Assembly: GCF_027625995.1 (NCBI RefSeq)
Contig: NZ_CP115396.1
Span: 3,100,001 to 3,164,000, forward strand
Length of the DNA: 64,000 nucleotides
Direction of reading: 5' to 3'
Source: Hymenobacter yonginensis
GTDB lineage: Bacteria; Bacteroidota; Bacteroidia; Cytophagales; Hymenobacteraceae
Made by a program: the position numbers and the translations under genes. This document shows positions 8,104 to 16,081 of this stretch, piece after piece. The first letter of the stretch is position 1. Every line of letters begins with the position of its first letter. Under the pieces are notes generated by a model. It ran no database searches, had not been told where the DNA came from, and saw only the letters and a program-made list of their open reading frames with translations.

Positions 8104-8411
8104 AGCGTGCCCACTGATTTTCAATGTCACATCTGGGCATCTATAAAGCATTTTATTCGCTTCGGGCTAAGCCTGCATAGCCCTACTTTTCATCACAAAT
8201 CGTTGACTGTAAAAAATATAATAATTATTAAATATTTAATCAGCGTCGACACAACCTGCGTCTGAGTGCATTACGGCGCCGAAAAAGTATAGTCACAAAT
8301 ACGCGGCAACTGTCCTTTACAGCGGTAGCCCTGGCCTGTAGTTTTGTAATGTGCTAAGGGTTCTAGGTAGTTCTCTCAGCATTTCTACAGGCTGTTCTCT
8401 ACTGGCTATCT
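8104..8411. other. Intergenic region between the permease operon and a small gene
   Basis: 308 bases with a strongly AT-rich block (about 8208-8242) and, near its end, a promoter-like element (see 8311-8346). No convincing coding frame and no clear terminator for the permease operon was seen. Confidence 0.5.
8311..8346 (+). promoter_or_regulatory. Promoter-like element before the small gene at 8412
   Basis: TGTCCTTTAC (8311-8320), an 18-base spacer and a perfect TAnnTTTG box TAGTTTTG (8339-8346). The upstream 10-mer and the spacing are identical to the site before the repeat-peptide gene. Confidence 0.6.
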
Positions 8412-8636
8412 ATGGCCTCCTTACTTCTCAAACGCCGGCAAGGACACGCATTGCGCTACTTGCTTCTGGAAATGGCAGCTCGCCAGCGCGCTGCTACTAC
8501 GCTCGCCGGATTCCAGACGATTGATGGAGAAATGGTGTCTTACGTCACAGGAGAGCAGGCCATCCGGTCGGGCACTGCGGTGCTGATTGGCGGGCTGCTG
8601 GTAGGAACGGTTTTGCCTCAATTCGACAATTACTGA
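8412..8636 (+). CDS. Small protein with a C-terminal hydrophobic segment, function unknown
   Basis: A 74-residue product. The N-terminal half is basic and helical ('LLKRRQGHALRYLLLEMAARQRAATT'); the C-terminal half contains a glycine-rich hydrophobic stretch ('GTAVLIGGLLVGTVLP') ending in 'QFDNY'. It has its own perfect TAnnTTTG promoter 65 bases upstream and a strong terminator at 8719, which together argue that it is a real transcription unit. It shares its promoter element with the repeat-peptide gene. It is too small to assign a family. A non-coding RNA with a chance frame is the main alternative. Confidence 0.5.
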   Translation: MASLLLKRRQGHALRYLLLEMAARQRAATTLAGFQTIDGEMVSYVTGEQAIRSGTAVLIGGLLVGTVLPQFDNY

Positions 8637-8718
8637 TTCAATAGATTTTATTTTAGTATCCCGGCTGGCAGTGCCCCAGAGGCATTCCATCCCGTGAACA
8701 ATGTTGCAATAGGTGTGT

Positions 8719-8752
8719 AAAAACCCCGCCGGTTCTGCCCGCGGGGTTTTTG
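8719..8752 (+). terminator. Terminator hairpin
   Basis: AAAACCCCGC (8720-8729) pairs with GCGGGGTTTT (8741-8750) and is followed by more T. Its A-run and T-run make it usable from both directions, serving the small gene at 8412 and possibly the minus-strand gene ending at 8807. Confidence 0.8.
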
Positions 8753-8806
8753 CGTTTATCACTTTCTGGCCCTGACCGGCAGGCTGCGTGTGCGGGGGCG
8801 AGCCAC

Positions 8807-9712
8807 TCAGGTGGCGGCCGTCTGGCGCGCCACTTCAGCAATACCTTCTTCGAAGGAATGGGGCCGGTAGCCTAGCTCCCGGCGTGCTTTCTCAATGATA
8901 AAGCCGGTACGCAACGGCCGTTGCGCGGGCTGCGAGAATACACTGGCATCCACTTTTTCAATCAGGGCGCTATCCAGCTGGAAATAGGCGGCCACCCGGA
9001 GTGCCATTTGGTACGGGGTCAGCATTTCGTCACTGCTGATGTGGTAGAGGCCGGTGGCGTGGTGCCGGGCCACCAGCCAGCAGCCCTGTGCCAGATCCTC
9101 GGCTAGGGTAGGCGTCCGGAACTGGTCATTCACCACCTTAATGGGCTTTTTTGCCCGTAGCGAATCGCGCACCCAGAGCACGATGTTGGTGCGGCCGTAC
9201 TCATGCGCCACCCCATACACCAGCACGGTGCGCACAATGGCCCACGGTGCACGGCAGGCCTGCACCAAGCGCTCGGCCGCTACCTTGCTGGTACCGTAGA
9301 AATTCACCGGAGCCGGGACGGCGTCCTCGGCCAGCGGGCCAGCCTCGCCGCTAAATATAAAGTCGGTACTGAGGTGGGTGAAGTGAATCTGGTGCGTTTC
9401 GCAGACGGCTACCAGATGCCCGACGGCCGTCACGTTTTGGATCCAGCAGGCTTCCTGGTTTAGCTCGCACTCATCCACGTTGGTCATGGCGGCCGTGTGG
9501 ATGAGGTGCGTGGGCTGCTCCTGCGCCAGCACCGCCGCCACCTGGGCGCCATCCGTAACATCCAGCGGCACGAAGCGCACCTCGGGGTAGAGCGTGGCCA
9601 GCTTGTTGGGCCCGCGCGAAGTGGCAATGAGCGTCAGGCCGGGCTGGGTGCGGAGCAAGGCCACTAGCTTTTGCCCCAGCAAGCCATTGGAACCCGTGAC
9701 GAGAATACGCAT
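8807..9712 (-). CDS. RmlD-like NAD(P)-dependent sugar-nucleotide reductase/epimerase (extended SDR)
   Basis: A 301-residue cytoplasmic protein. It has an N-terminal Rossmann motif 'TGSNGLLG' (residues 7-14), 'HTAAMTNVDECE' as in dTDP-4-dehydrorhamnose reductases, a catalytic Ser/Thr region 'HLSTDFIFSG' and the Y-x-x-x-K pair 'YGTSK'. Length and motifs fit RfbD/RmlD, which reduces dTDP-4-keto-rhamnose. However, no other dTDP-rhamnose genes are adjacent, so the exact substrate is open; in Bacteroidota many stand-alone copies are annotated as generic SDR sugar-nucleotide-binding proteins. Confidence 0.88.
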   Translation of the reverse strand: MRILVTGSNGLLGQKLVALLRTQPGLTLIATSRGPNKLATLYPEVRFVPLDVTDGAQVAAVLAQEQPTHLIHTAAMTNVDECELNQEACWIQNVTAVGHLVAVCETHQIHFTHLSTDFIFSGEAGPLAEDAVPAPVNFYGTSKVAAERLVQACRAPWAIVRTVLVYGVAHEYGRTNIVLWVRDSLRAKKPIKVVNDQFRTPTLAEDLAQGCWLVARHHATGLYHISSDEMLTPYQMALRVAAYFQLDSALIEKVDASVFSQPAQRPLRTGFIIEKARRELGYRPHSFEEGIAEVARQTAAT

Positions 9713-9753
9713 AGCACTACCAAGTGAATGTGGAACGGGACGCAGAACGGGCC

Positions 9754-10395
9754 TTAGTAGGTGTAGCCGTAGAGCTCCGTGATTTTCTTTTTCTTCAGCT
9801 TTTCCACCTTCATCGTCATTTTGATGTCAGTCAGGGGCCGGTCGCGGCCGTCTTTGGGCTGGGCAGCAATCTTGTCGATGACGTCGAGGCCGCTCACTAC
9901 CTGGCCGTACACGGTGTACTGGCCGTTGAGGTGCGGTGTGCCGCGGTGGTTCTGCACCAGATAAAACTGCGAGGCACTGCTGGCCCGCTCGGGGTTCACG
10001 AAGTCGGCCTGGCGGGCGGCGGCCAGCGCGCCGAACTTGTGGGTGAATTCGGGCCGGATTTCGGCCGGGATGGTGCCTTCGTTGGGTTGGCCCTGGCCGT
10101 CGTTGGTGGGGTCGGCGTCTTTGCTGCCGGGGTCGCCGCCCTGCACCATGAAGTCGGAGATGATGCGGTGGAAGGTGGTGCCGTTATAGAAGCCGCTCTC
10201 GGCCAGCTTCAGGAAGTTGGCTTTGTGCTTGGGTGTGGCATCGAAGAGCACCAGCTTGATGTCGCCGAACGAGGTGCTGATGGTGACGAGCTGATCTTTC
10301 TTGCTGCTCTTAGGAAATTTGGCCGCGTAGAGGGCCGGCGCCAGCAGCAACAAAAACACCCCAAGCAGAACCGAAAAGCGGGAAGCAAAACGCAT
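9754..10395 (-). CDS. Exported cyclophilin-type peptidyl-prolyl isomerase
   Basis: A 213-residue protein that catalyses cis-trans isomerisation of prolyl bonds. A signal peptide (residues about 1-24, 'LLGVFLLLLAPALYA') precedes a single cyclophilin domain. Seen motifs are 'GDIKLVLFDATPKHKANFLKLAESG', 'GTTFHRIISDFMVQGGDP' (active-site Arg in FHR, Gln in FMVQGGD), 'SQFYLVQNHRGTPHLNGQYTVYGQVVSGLDVIDKIA'. The expected location is the periplasm, consistent with a folding role. It is divergent from the YjdF-like gene. Confidence 0.94.
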   Translation of the reverse strand: MRFASRFSVLLGVFLLLLAPALYAAKFPKSSKKDQLVTISTSFGDIKLVLFDATPKHKANFLKLAESGFYNGTTFHRIISDFMVQGGDPGSKDADPTNDGQGQPNEGTIPAEIRPEFTHKFGALAAARQADFVNPERASSASQFYLVQNHRGTPHLNGQYTVYGQVVSGLDVIDKIAAQPKDGRDRPLTDIKMTMKVEKLKKKKITELYGYTY

Positions 10396-10567
10396 AAACA
10401 GGAAGGATATGAAATTGAGAAGGCGAAAGTAAGGGGTTTGACGCAGAGCCGCCCGGTTTGCACGCCACCCATCTTCCGGTATAAGGTTGAATATATTTTT
10501 TCACGAATATCCTCCCTAATGCCGCCAATGGCGTATGAGGCGCCAGTTTCCCTCTCACTCTTTTTTC

Positions 10568-11218
10568 ATGACGACTACCTTACCCCCTACCGCTACCCCC
10601 AGCCTGGCTCCACCGCCGCCCCACTGGTTTCCGAAATTGCTGCTGGCCATCTACCTGATTGAGTTTGTGGCCCTGGGCATCAGCCCGGCCGAGCGCGGCA
10701 CCTGGTGGGCCGAAAACGTGCCGATTTTCCTGATTGTGCTGGCCCTGACGGTGCTGTACGTGCGTGGCACGCGCTTCTCCAACTTGGCCTACGCCCTGAT
10801 GAGCGTGTTGCTGTTTATGCATACTGTAGGTGGCCACTACACCTTCGAGAAAGTGCCGTTCGACTGGTTCAACAACCTGTTTGGCTTCAAGCGCAACATG
10901 TACGACCGGGTGGCGCACTTCTCGGTGGGCTTCTACGCCTACGCCATCATCGAGCTGACGGACCGCTACGGCACCATTCGCAACCGCGCCATCAGCTACC
11001 TGTTTCCGCTGTGCGTCATCGGCACGGTGGCCATGGCCTACGAGCTTATTGAGTGGGTGTACGCCGAAGTGGCCGGCGGCGACGCCGGCGCCGCCTTCCT
11101 GGGCAGCCAGGGCGACATCTGGGATGCGCAGAAAGACATGCTGGCCGATACCAGCGGCGCCATTTTCGCACTGATTCTGTACGCCCTCTTTGGCCGTGGC
11201 CGCCGCGAGGCCGCCTAG
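10568..11218 (+). CDS. YjdF/DUF2238-family inner-membrane protein
   Basis: A 216-residue polytopic membrane protein. About six hydrophobic segments are visible, including 'LLLAIYLIEFVALGISP', 'VPIFLIVLALTVLYV', 'YALMSVLLFMHTVGGHYTF', 'VAHFSVGFYAYAIIELT', 'LFPLCVIGTVAMAYELIEWV' and 'SGAIFALILYALFG'. The motifs 'GGHYTFEKVPF', 'YDRVAHFSVGF' and 'GDIWDAQKDMLADTSGA' are those of the DUF2238 family (E. coli YjdF), whose function is unknown. The ATG at 10568 is preferred over one at 10535 because it starts just before the Pro-rich N-terminus and first helix. A terminator follows at 11241. Confidence 0.88.
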   Translation: MTTTLPPTATPSLAPPPPHWFPKLLLAIYLIEFVALGISPAERGTWWAENVPIFLIVLALTVLYVRGTRFSNLAYALMSVLLFMHTVGGHYTFEKVPFDWFNNLFGFKRNMYDRVAHFSVGFYAYAIIELTDRYGTIRNRAISYLFPLCVIGTVAMAYELIEWVYAEVAGGDAGAAFLGSQGDIWDAQKDMLADTSGAIFALILYALFGRGRREAA

Positions 11219-11240
11219 CGCCTGCCGATACCCATTCAGC

Positions 11241-11277
11241 AAAAAGCCTCGTTTCTGCACAGAAACGAGGCTTTTTT
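11241..11277. terminator. Bidirectional terminator
   Basis: AAAAAGCCTCGTTTCTG pairs with CAGAAACGAGGCTTTTTT around a 2-base tip. It lies between convergent genes (plus ending 11218, minus ending 11306) and has A- and T-runs on both sides. Confidence 0.9.
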
Positions 11278-11305
11278 ATGCAGCCCAGACTCTTGGAAGC
11301 GGCGC

Positions 11306-12244
11306 TTACGCGTCTCTCTCCCGGCGGATTTCGTCGAGAATATGCTGGCCGCCGCGGGCCAGTACGCTTTCGGCAATGCGGATTCCCAGTGCTTCGGCCT
11401 GGCTGGCATCGGCGGTCTGGTCTTCTTCCAACAGCTTGCCGCCGTCGAGGCTGATGAGGCCGCCGTGCAGGTGCACCACGGCGCCGTCGGGGCTGAGGGT
11501 GGCCAGCGCGAAGCTGGGGATGCTGCAGCCGCCTTCCATGGTGCGCAGGAAGGCCCGCTCGGCGGCTAGGCACACGTGGGTGGCCGGGTGGTCGAGGATG
11601 CGGTGCAGCTCGGTTTTGAGGGCCGGTTCCAGGGTGCGGGCGCACTCAATGGCCACGCTGCCCTGCCCGGTGGCGGGCACAAACTGCGTTTCGGGCAGCA
11701 CGTGCCGGATCAGGTGGTCGTATTCCATACGGTGCACGCCGGCGTAGGCCAGCACCAGCGCGTCGTACTGGCCTTCTTCGAGCTTGCGCAGGCGCGTCTG
11801 GAGGTTGCCGCGGGCTTCGGCGGTGCTGGCGTTGGGCAGAAACCGGCGCAGCATGGCCTTGCGGCGGGTGCTACTGGTGCCCAGCACGAGGTTCGGCTTG
11901 CGCAGATCCAGGTCGGCCTGAAAGCTCACCACCACGTCGTTCACCTGCTCGCGCTCCATAAACGCCAGCAGCTCTAAGTCGTCGGGGATGGTGCTTTGCA
12001 CGTCTTTAGCGCTGTGCACAGCAATATCGATGTGGCCGGTGCGCAAGCCCACTTCCAGCTCTTCGGTGAACACACCTTTGGCCCCGATTTTATCCAGGGA
12101 GCGGTCCAGCACCACGTCGCCCTTGGTGGTGATGATGACGATTTCGGAAGCCAGCCCGGCCTGCTCCAGGCAAGCCGCTACGTGGTGGGCCTGCCACAGC
12201 GCCAGCTTGCTGCCCCGGGTGCCAATGCGAATGGGCTTTTTCAA
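11306..12244 (-). CDS. hemC: Hydroxymethylbilane synthase (porphobilinogen deaminase)
   Basis: Polymerises four porphobilinogen molecules to hydroxymethylbilane in tetrapyrrole (haem) biosynthesis. Motifs: 'IRIGTRGSKLALWQA' at the N-terminus, 'GVFTEELE', 'HSAKDV', 'GTSSTRRKA', 'RGNLQTRLRKL', 'TGQGSVAIECA' and 'RTMEGGCSIP', whose Cys carries the dipyrromethane cofactor. The family start is just before 'KKPIRIGTRGS', giving a TTG start at 12244 and 312 residues, the usual length. The longer frame would begin at a TTG (12349) that is actually part of a -7 box, TACCTTTG at 12347-12354 on this strand, which supports the shorter start. Confidence 0.95.
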   Translation of the reverse strand: MKKPIRIGTRGSKLALWQAHHVAACLEQAGLASEIVIITTKGDVVLDRSLDKIGAKGVFTEELEVGLRTGHIDIAVHSAKDVQSTIPDDLELLAFMEREQVNDVVVSFQADLDLRKPNLVLGTSSTRRKAMLRRFLPNASTAEARGNLQTRLRKLEEGQYDALVLAYAGVHRMEYDHLIRHVLPETQFVPATGQGSVAIECARTLEPALKTELHRILDHPATHVCLAAERAFLRTMEGGCSIPSFALATLSPDGAVVHLHGGLISLDGGKLLEEDQTADASQAEALGIRIAESVLARGGQHILDEIRRERDA

Positions 12245-12346
12245 GTAAGAATTCTGAATTAGAAAGTAAACGTGTAAGCTTGCGATGCGCAGCGGCTTTG
12301 CGGCTGGTTCTGCGCCGACATTGACGCCGGCCCTCAGCAGGTCTGG

Positions 12347-12354
12347 CAAAGGTA
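12347..12354 (-). promoter_or_regulatory. -7 promoter box of hemC
   Basis: TACCTTTG on the minus strand, a perfect TAnnTTTG, about 100 bases before the TTG start. No clear -33 TTTG is visible. Confidence 0.5.
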
Positions 12355-12442
12355 CGGTGCGGCTGGTTTAGGCGGGTGGCTATAGCGGTTTTAGCGGCAG
12401 CTATACCTTTTTAGCAAACTGTATTTTCTGCCTCTATTCGCT

Positions 12443-13582
12443 CTAAGCGGCCATTTTCAGCAGCGTGGCCATCCGCAGCGACACATCCACGAACACCATG
12501 CGCGGGTTAGCGTTGCGCTCTATGTGGTAGTGCGCGTCGTTCAGCTCGCGGGTGATAGGGTCGGCATTGAGGGGCGTGACGAAGCGGCTGAAGCCCTGCA
12601 CAAACGGCTGCTCCTGCGCCGGCAGGTGCGGCACCAGCTGCGGATCGAGGCCGAAGAGCAGAACCTTGCGCAGCAGCGTGAGGGCGTACTGCAGAAACTC
12701 CTTCTGGTTTTCGCGGCCCAGCTTCTGGAATTCGTCGCTCCGCTCCAGCATCTCGCTCACCTTATTGCTGAAGCAGGTGCGCATCCAGCCCGCAAACAGG
12801 GCAAAGTAGTCGTGGTCGGTGGCGGCGGCGTGCTGGGCGGCCAGGGCGGCGCCGGGGTTGCCTTCCGCGAGCTGGGCCAGTTGCCGGGCCTTCACTTCGG
12901 GCACCTGGTGCTCGTCGCGCAGCCAGTTGGTGAGGTCTTGCTCGGAGAGCGGGCGCACCACCACGGGCTGCACCCGGCTGATGATGGTGGGCAGCAGCTG
13001 CTCGGGCGCGTGGCTCACCAACAGAAACACGGTGGCCGTGGGCGGCTCTTCCAGCAGCTTGAGCACGGCATTGGCCGCGGCCGGGTGCATCAGCTCGGGC
13101 TGCCAGATCACCACCAGCTTGTACTGCGCCTCAAAGGCCTTGAGGCTCACCAGCCGCAGCAGCTGCAGGCTTTCTTCCTTGGAAATACTGCCCTGCTTGT
13201 TTTCGGCCCCGATGTGCTGCATCCAGTCGTTGAGGCCCTGGTAGGGGCTGTCGAGCACGAAGGTGCGCCAGTCGGCCATGAACTTGCTGCTGGTAGCGTC
13301 CTTGGCCACGGCCTTGGTGGTCGTGACGGGCACGATGAAGTTCAGGTCGGGGTGGATGAGCTTGTCGATTTTCTGGCAGCTCGGGCAATGGCCGCAGGAA
13401 TCGTCGGCGTCGGGCGTGCGGCTCTCACAGTTCAGAAAAGCCGCGAAGGCCAGCGCCAGCGGCAGCGCCGCCGAGCCCTCGGCCCCGCGAAACAGCTGGG
13501 CGTGCGCCACGTGGTTTTGCTGCACGCTGCGCACGAGCAGCTGCTTCACCTGTTGCTGGCCGGGAATGTCGGAGAAACGCAT
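12443..13582 (-). CDS. holB: DNA polymerase III clamp-loader subunit delta'
   Basis: A 379-residue AAA+-fold protein of the replication clamp loader. 'FSDIPGQQQVKQLLVRSVQQNHVAHAQLFRGAEGS' is the standard N-terminus. A zinc module with four Cys follows ('CESRTPDADDSCGHCPSCQK'), then 'KLVVIWQPELMHPAAANAVLKLLEEPP', 'FLLVSHAPEQLLPTIISR' (sensor 1/SRC region) and a helical C-terminal collar. The P-loop region 'GAEGSAALP' lacks the usual Lys, consistent with a non-hydrolysing delta' subunit. The ATG at 13582 is preferred over the frame start at 13654 because 'MRFSDIPGQ' is the family start. Confidence 0.92.
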   Translation of the reverse strand: MRFSDIPGQQQVKQLLVRSVQQNHVAHAQLFRGAEGSAALPLALAFAAFLNCESRTPDADDSCGHCPSCQKIDKLIHPDLNFIVPVTTTKAVAKDATSSKFMADWRTFVLDSPYQGLNDWMQHIGAENKQGSISKEESLQLLRLVSLKAFEAQYKLVVIWQPELMHPAAANAVLKLLEEPPTATVFLLVSHAPEQLLPTIISRVQPVVVRPLSEQDLTNWLRDEHQVPEVKARQLAQLAEGNPGAALAAQHAAATDHDYFALFAGWMRTCFSNKVSEMLERSDEFQKLGRENQKEFLQYALTLLRKVLLFGLDPQLVPHLPAQEQPFVQGFSRFVTPLNADPITRELNDAHYHIERNANPRMVFVDVSLRMATLLKMAA

Positions 13583-13669
13583 GGAACTGGGGGACGCGCG
13601 GTGGGCTTGGTTGATTGGAACGGCGGTGACCCGCGTGGCACCATCGTGCGCCACGCGGGCCGGGCCGGA

Positions 13670-14908
13670 TTACAGTTCCGTGCCGCCAACCGGCGCGGCG
13701 GGGGCGGTCCGCTCCCACACCCGGTCTTTCACGGTTTGCTCGTACACGTGGCGCATGATGTCCTGCTCCACCTGGTCGTAGGCCAGGCTGCGGCGGGCCA
13801 TTACGCGCTCCGCTACTTCGGCCACTTTGGGCAGCCGGAAGGTTTCGAAGCCGGCGGCGCCGCCCCAGCTGAAGCTTGGGATGAAGGTGCGCGGGAAGCC
13901 GGCCCCGAAGATATTGGCGCCCACGCCCACCACCGTGCCGGTGTTGAACATGGTGTTGATGCCGCACTTGCTGTGGTCGCCCATCATCAGGCCGCAGAAA
14001 GTCTGGCCGGTGTTCACGAAGCGGCCCGCCGAGTGGCTCCAGATCTTGACGGGCGCATAGTTGTTTTTGAGGTTGCTGGTGTTGGTGTCGGCGCCCAGGT
14101 TGCACCACTCGCCAATCACCGAGTTACCGAGGTAGCCGTCGTGACCTTTGTTGCTGTAGCCAAGCAGGATGCTGTTGCCGACTTCGCCGCCCACCTTGCT
14201 GAACGGGCCCACGGTGTTGTCGCCGCGCATTTTGGCGCCGGCGTTGATGTGGCTGCCTTCGCAGAGCGCCAGCGGCCCGCTGATGATGGCGCCTTCGTGC
14301 ACCTGCGAGTTTTTGCCGAGGTAAATCGGGCCGTTTTCGGCGTTGAGAATGGCGGCGCGAATCTTCACACCGGGCTCGATGAACACGTTTTCGGGCGCGT
14401 ACACGATAGTATGCGCGTCGCCGACGGGCGCCGACTCACGGTCTTTGGTCAGCAGGTCGAAGTCGCGGCGGATTTCGGCGCCGTTGCGCAGAAACAGGTG
14501 CCACACTTCCCGGATGATGGTAATGGGCTCGACCACGTCGCGGGTTTTCTGGAAGCCTTCCTGAATCAGCTCGGCCACCTGGGTGGCATCGGCGAGGTGG
14601 GCCGCTACCAGCGTTTCGTCGCAGAACAGGGCCTCGCCGGCCGCCAGAGCCTGCACCTGCTGCGCCAGCACGTCGTCGGGGCAGATGGCGCCGTTGATGA
14701 CCAGGGCCGGGCCCGCCGTGGCGCCGGCCGGGTACTTGGCCTGCAGATACGGCTCGGTGAGGTAGCCCACGGGCTGCCCGCCCAGCCGGTGCTGCCACTT
14801 TTCGGCCAGCGTCAGGATGCCGCAGCGCAGCGCCGCCACCGGGCGCGTAAACGTAAAGGGCAGCAGATGGGGCCGGATGGCCGGATCGTCGAAGAGCAGA
14901 ACGTGCAT
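13670..14908 (-). CDS. GlmU-like protein: degenerate nucleotidyltransferase plus left-handed beta-helix
   Basis: A 412-residue protein. The N-terminal half ('LLFDDPAIRPHLLPFTFTRPVAALRCGILTLAEKW') resembles the putative sugar nucleotidyltransferase domain found in Bacteroidota and lacks the GxGTRM signature of true GlmU. The C-terminal half (about residues 165-390) is a hexapeptide-repeat beta-helix ('AAILNAENGPIYLGKNSQVHEGAIISGPL', 'HINAGAKMRGDNTVGPFSKVGGEVGNSILLG'). Annotated homologues are called GlmU family protein; a role in UDP-GlcNAc or other nucleotide-sugar formation is plausible but unproven. A weak -7-like box CACCTTTG lies at 14985-14992 on this strand. Confidence 0.88.
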   Translation of the reverse strand: MHVLLFDDPAIRPHLLPFTFTRPVAALRCGILTLAEKWQHRLGGQPVGYLTEPYLQAKYPAGATAGPALVINGAICPDDVLAQQVQALAAGEALFCDETLVAAHLADATQVAELIQEGFQKTRDVVEPITIIREVWHLFLRNGAEIRRDFDLLTKDRESAPVGDAHTIVYAPENVFIEPGVKIRAAILNAENGPIYLGKNSQVHEGAIISGPLALCEGSHINAGAKMRGDNTVGPFSKVGGEVGNSILLGYSNKGHDGYLGNSVIGEWCNLGADTNTSNLKNNYAPVKIWSHSAGRFVNTGQTFCGLMMGDHSKCGINTMFNTGTVVGVGANIFGAGFPRTFIPSFSWGGAAGFETFRLPKVAEVAERVMARRSLAYDQVEQDIMRHVYEQTVKDRVWERTAPAAPVGGTEL

Positions 14909-14916
14909 GGAAACTT

Positions 14917-15084
14917 AGTGCTTAGTGCCTGATGCCTGGTGCTTGGCTTAAGCCAGCGCTCCAGGCGCAGCAAGTAATAAGCTGCAAAGGTGGGCAGAAA
15001 AGAAAAAACTCCTGCCAGGCGAGCCGGCAGGAGTTTTTAGAAAATCAGTTGTACGAAGCACCAGGCACTAAGCACCAGGCACTC
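14917..15084. repeat. Inverted repeat between glmU-like gene and rpmE2
   Basis: Imperfect arms of about 28 bases (14917-14945 and 15057-15084) built from short units such as AGTGCCTGATGCC and CACCAGGCACTA. They flank a core that contains the rpmE2 terminator. No coding capacity. Confidence 0.7.
15003..15039 (-). terminator. Terminator of rpmE2
   Basis: AAAAACTCCTGCC pairs with GGCAGGAGTTTTT around a short loop. On the minus strand it lies 51 bases after the rpmE2 stop and has a T-run. Confidence 0.85.
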
Positions 15085-15090
15085 AGAAAA

Positions 15091-15336
15091 CTACTTCTTC
15101 TTGTAGCGGGTCATGAACTTCTCTACGCGGCCAGCCGTGTCGAGCAGAACGTTTTTGCCGGTGTAGAAGGGGTGCGACTCCGAGCTAACTTCCACTTTCA
15201 CGACGGGATACGTCTTACCGTCTTCCATTGTGATGGTCTCGTTGGAGTTCATCGTCGAGCGGGTAACGAATTTGAAACCGCTGGAGCTGTCCTGGAATAC
15301 CACTTCGCGGTACTCGGGGTGGATGTCTTTTTTCAT
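15091..15336 (-). CDS. rpmE2: 50S ribosomal protein L31, type B
   Basis: An 81-residue ribosomal protein beginning '[23 protein letters not shown]'. It lacks the CxxC zinc ribbon of type A L31 and has the longer type B sequence ('[26 protein letters not shown]'). The ATG at 15336 is the family start; the upstream part of the open frame overlaps the promoter. The -33 TTTG and -7 TACTTTTG on this strand (15415-15418 and 15389-15396, 18-base spacer) form the best promoter match in the window, as expected for a strongly expressed gene. Confidence 0.97.
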   Translation of the reverse strand: MKKDIHPEYREVVFQDSSSGFKFVTRSTMNSNETITMEDGKTYPVVKVEVSSESHPFYTGKNVLLDTAGRVEKFMTRYKKK

Positions 15337-15388
15337 GGTCGGAATACCGTTTGTGCCTAGTTGCCTGCCGATTTTGCGGAAGGGACTG

Positions 15389-15418
15389 CAAAAGTACACG
15401 TTACGCGCAACTTTCAAA
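15389..15418 (-). promoter_or_regulatory. Bacteroidetes-type promoter of rpmE2
   Basis: On the minus strand TTTG (15415-15418), an 18-base spacer, then TACTTTTG (15389-15396), matching the TTTG-N~19-TAnnTTTG consensus of the primary sigma factor. Confidence 0.8.
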
Positions 15419-15479
15419 AGCTTATCCGGCTCTTTTCTGCAATTCCGGTATCCGACAGCCTGAGCTACCGGAATTTGTT

Positions 15480-15487
15480 TATTTTTG
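15480..15487 (+). promoter_or_regulatory. -7 promoter box before the secreted protein at 15538
   Basis: TATTTTTG, a perfect TAnnTTTG, 50 bases before the ATG; no convincing -33 element. Confidence 0.5.
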
Positions 15488-15537
15488 AAGCCCTGCCTTA
15501 CCTATCTACTATCAGCCTACTTATTACTCTCTCCCCC

Positions 15538-15942
15538 ATGCTTCCCCACAAAGCTACGCGGCTGTTGCTGCTGCTCTTGCTCCTGTGCACTACGCTGGCA
15601 ATGGGTGCTACCATTACGCTCTTTCAGGCCGTATTTGACAGCAATAATGTGCGCGTGACCTGGGAAGTGGCCAGTGAAAGCGGCGTGCAGAGCTACGAGC
15701 TGTACCGCAAAACCAACGCCGACTCCGGCTTCAACCGCCTCACCACCCTCGCCCCCACCGGCCAGGGCCGCTACCAGTACCTCGACACCGACGTGTACCG
15801 CGGCGCGCAGGGCGGCGGGCCGTTCATTTACCGCCTGAACGTGCGCACCACCACCGGCGACCAGCAGTACACCAGCACCCTCGGCCAGACGCCCAGCGCC
15901 GTCCAGCGCTCCTGGGGCAGCATCAAGTCGATGTTTAGGTGA
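15538..15942 (+). CDS. Secreted fibronectin-type-III-like small protein
   Basis: A 134-residue exported protein. The signal peptide is 'RLLLLLLLLCTTLAMGA'. The mature part has one beta-sandwich domain with a typical Fn3/sorting-like start ('FQAVFDSNNVRVTWEVASESGVQSYELYRKTNADSGFNRLTTL') and a conserved 'YQYLDTDVY...YRLNV' second half. This pattern is common in Bacteroidota surface proteins, usually as one of several domains; here it stands alone. The ATG at 15538 starts the signal peptide; the longer open frame overlaps the -7 box. Ligand unknown. Confidence 0.8.
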   Translation: MLPHKATRLLLLLLLLCTTLAMGATITLFQAVFDSNNVRVTWEVASESGVQSYELYRKTNADSGFNRLTTLAPTGQGRYQYLDTDVYRGAQGGGPFIYRLNVRTTTGDQQYTSTLGQTPSAVQRSWGSIKSMFR

Positions 15943-15969
15943 ATTGTTTAATCGTTGAAAATTGCTTGT

Positions 15970-15993
15970 AGCCGGCTGGTCCGGCTTTTTTTG
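15970..15993 (+). terminator. Terminator after the Fn3-like gene
   Basis: AGCCGG/CCGGCT stem with a 5-base loop followed by seven T. Confidence 0.7.
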
Positions 15994-16081
15994 TGCCGTT
16001 TCCTTTTCCTTTGCGCCGGATCGTGGCCAAGCGTTCGACCATCAAGCCATTCAACCATCAAACAATTAAGCCATCCAATCC

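Noticed and set aside
12524-14932. 802-residue + strand open frame
   Set aside because: It lies antisense to holB and the GlmU-like gene, is His/Gly/Gln-rich nonsense in composition and has no motif; typical shadow frame of high-GC coding DNA.
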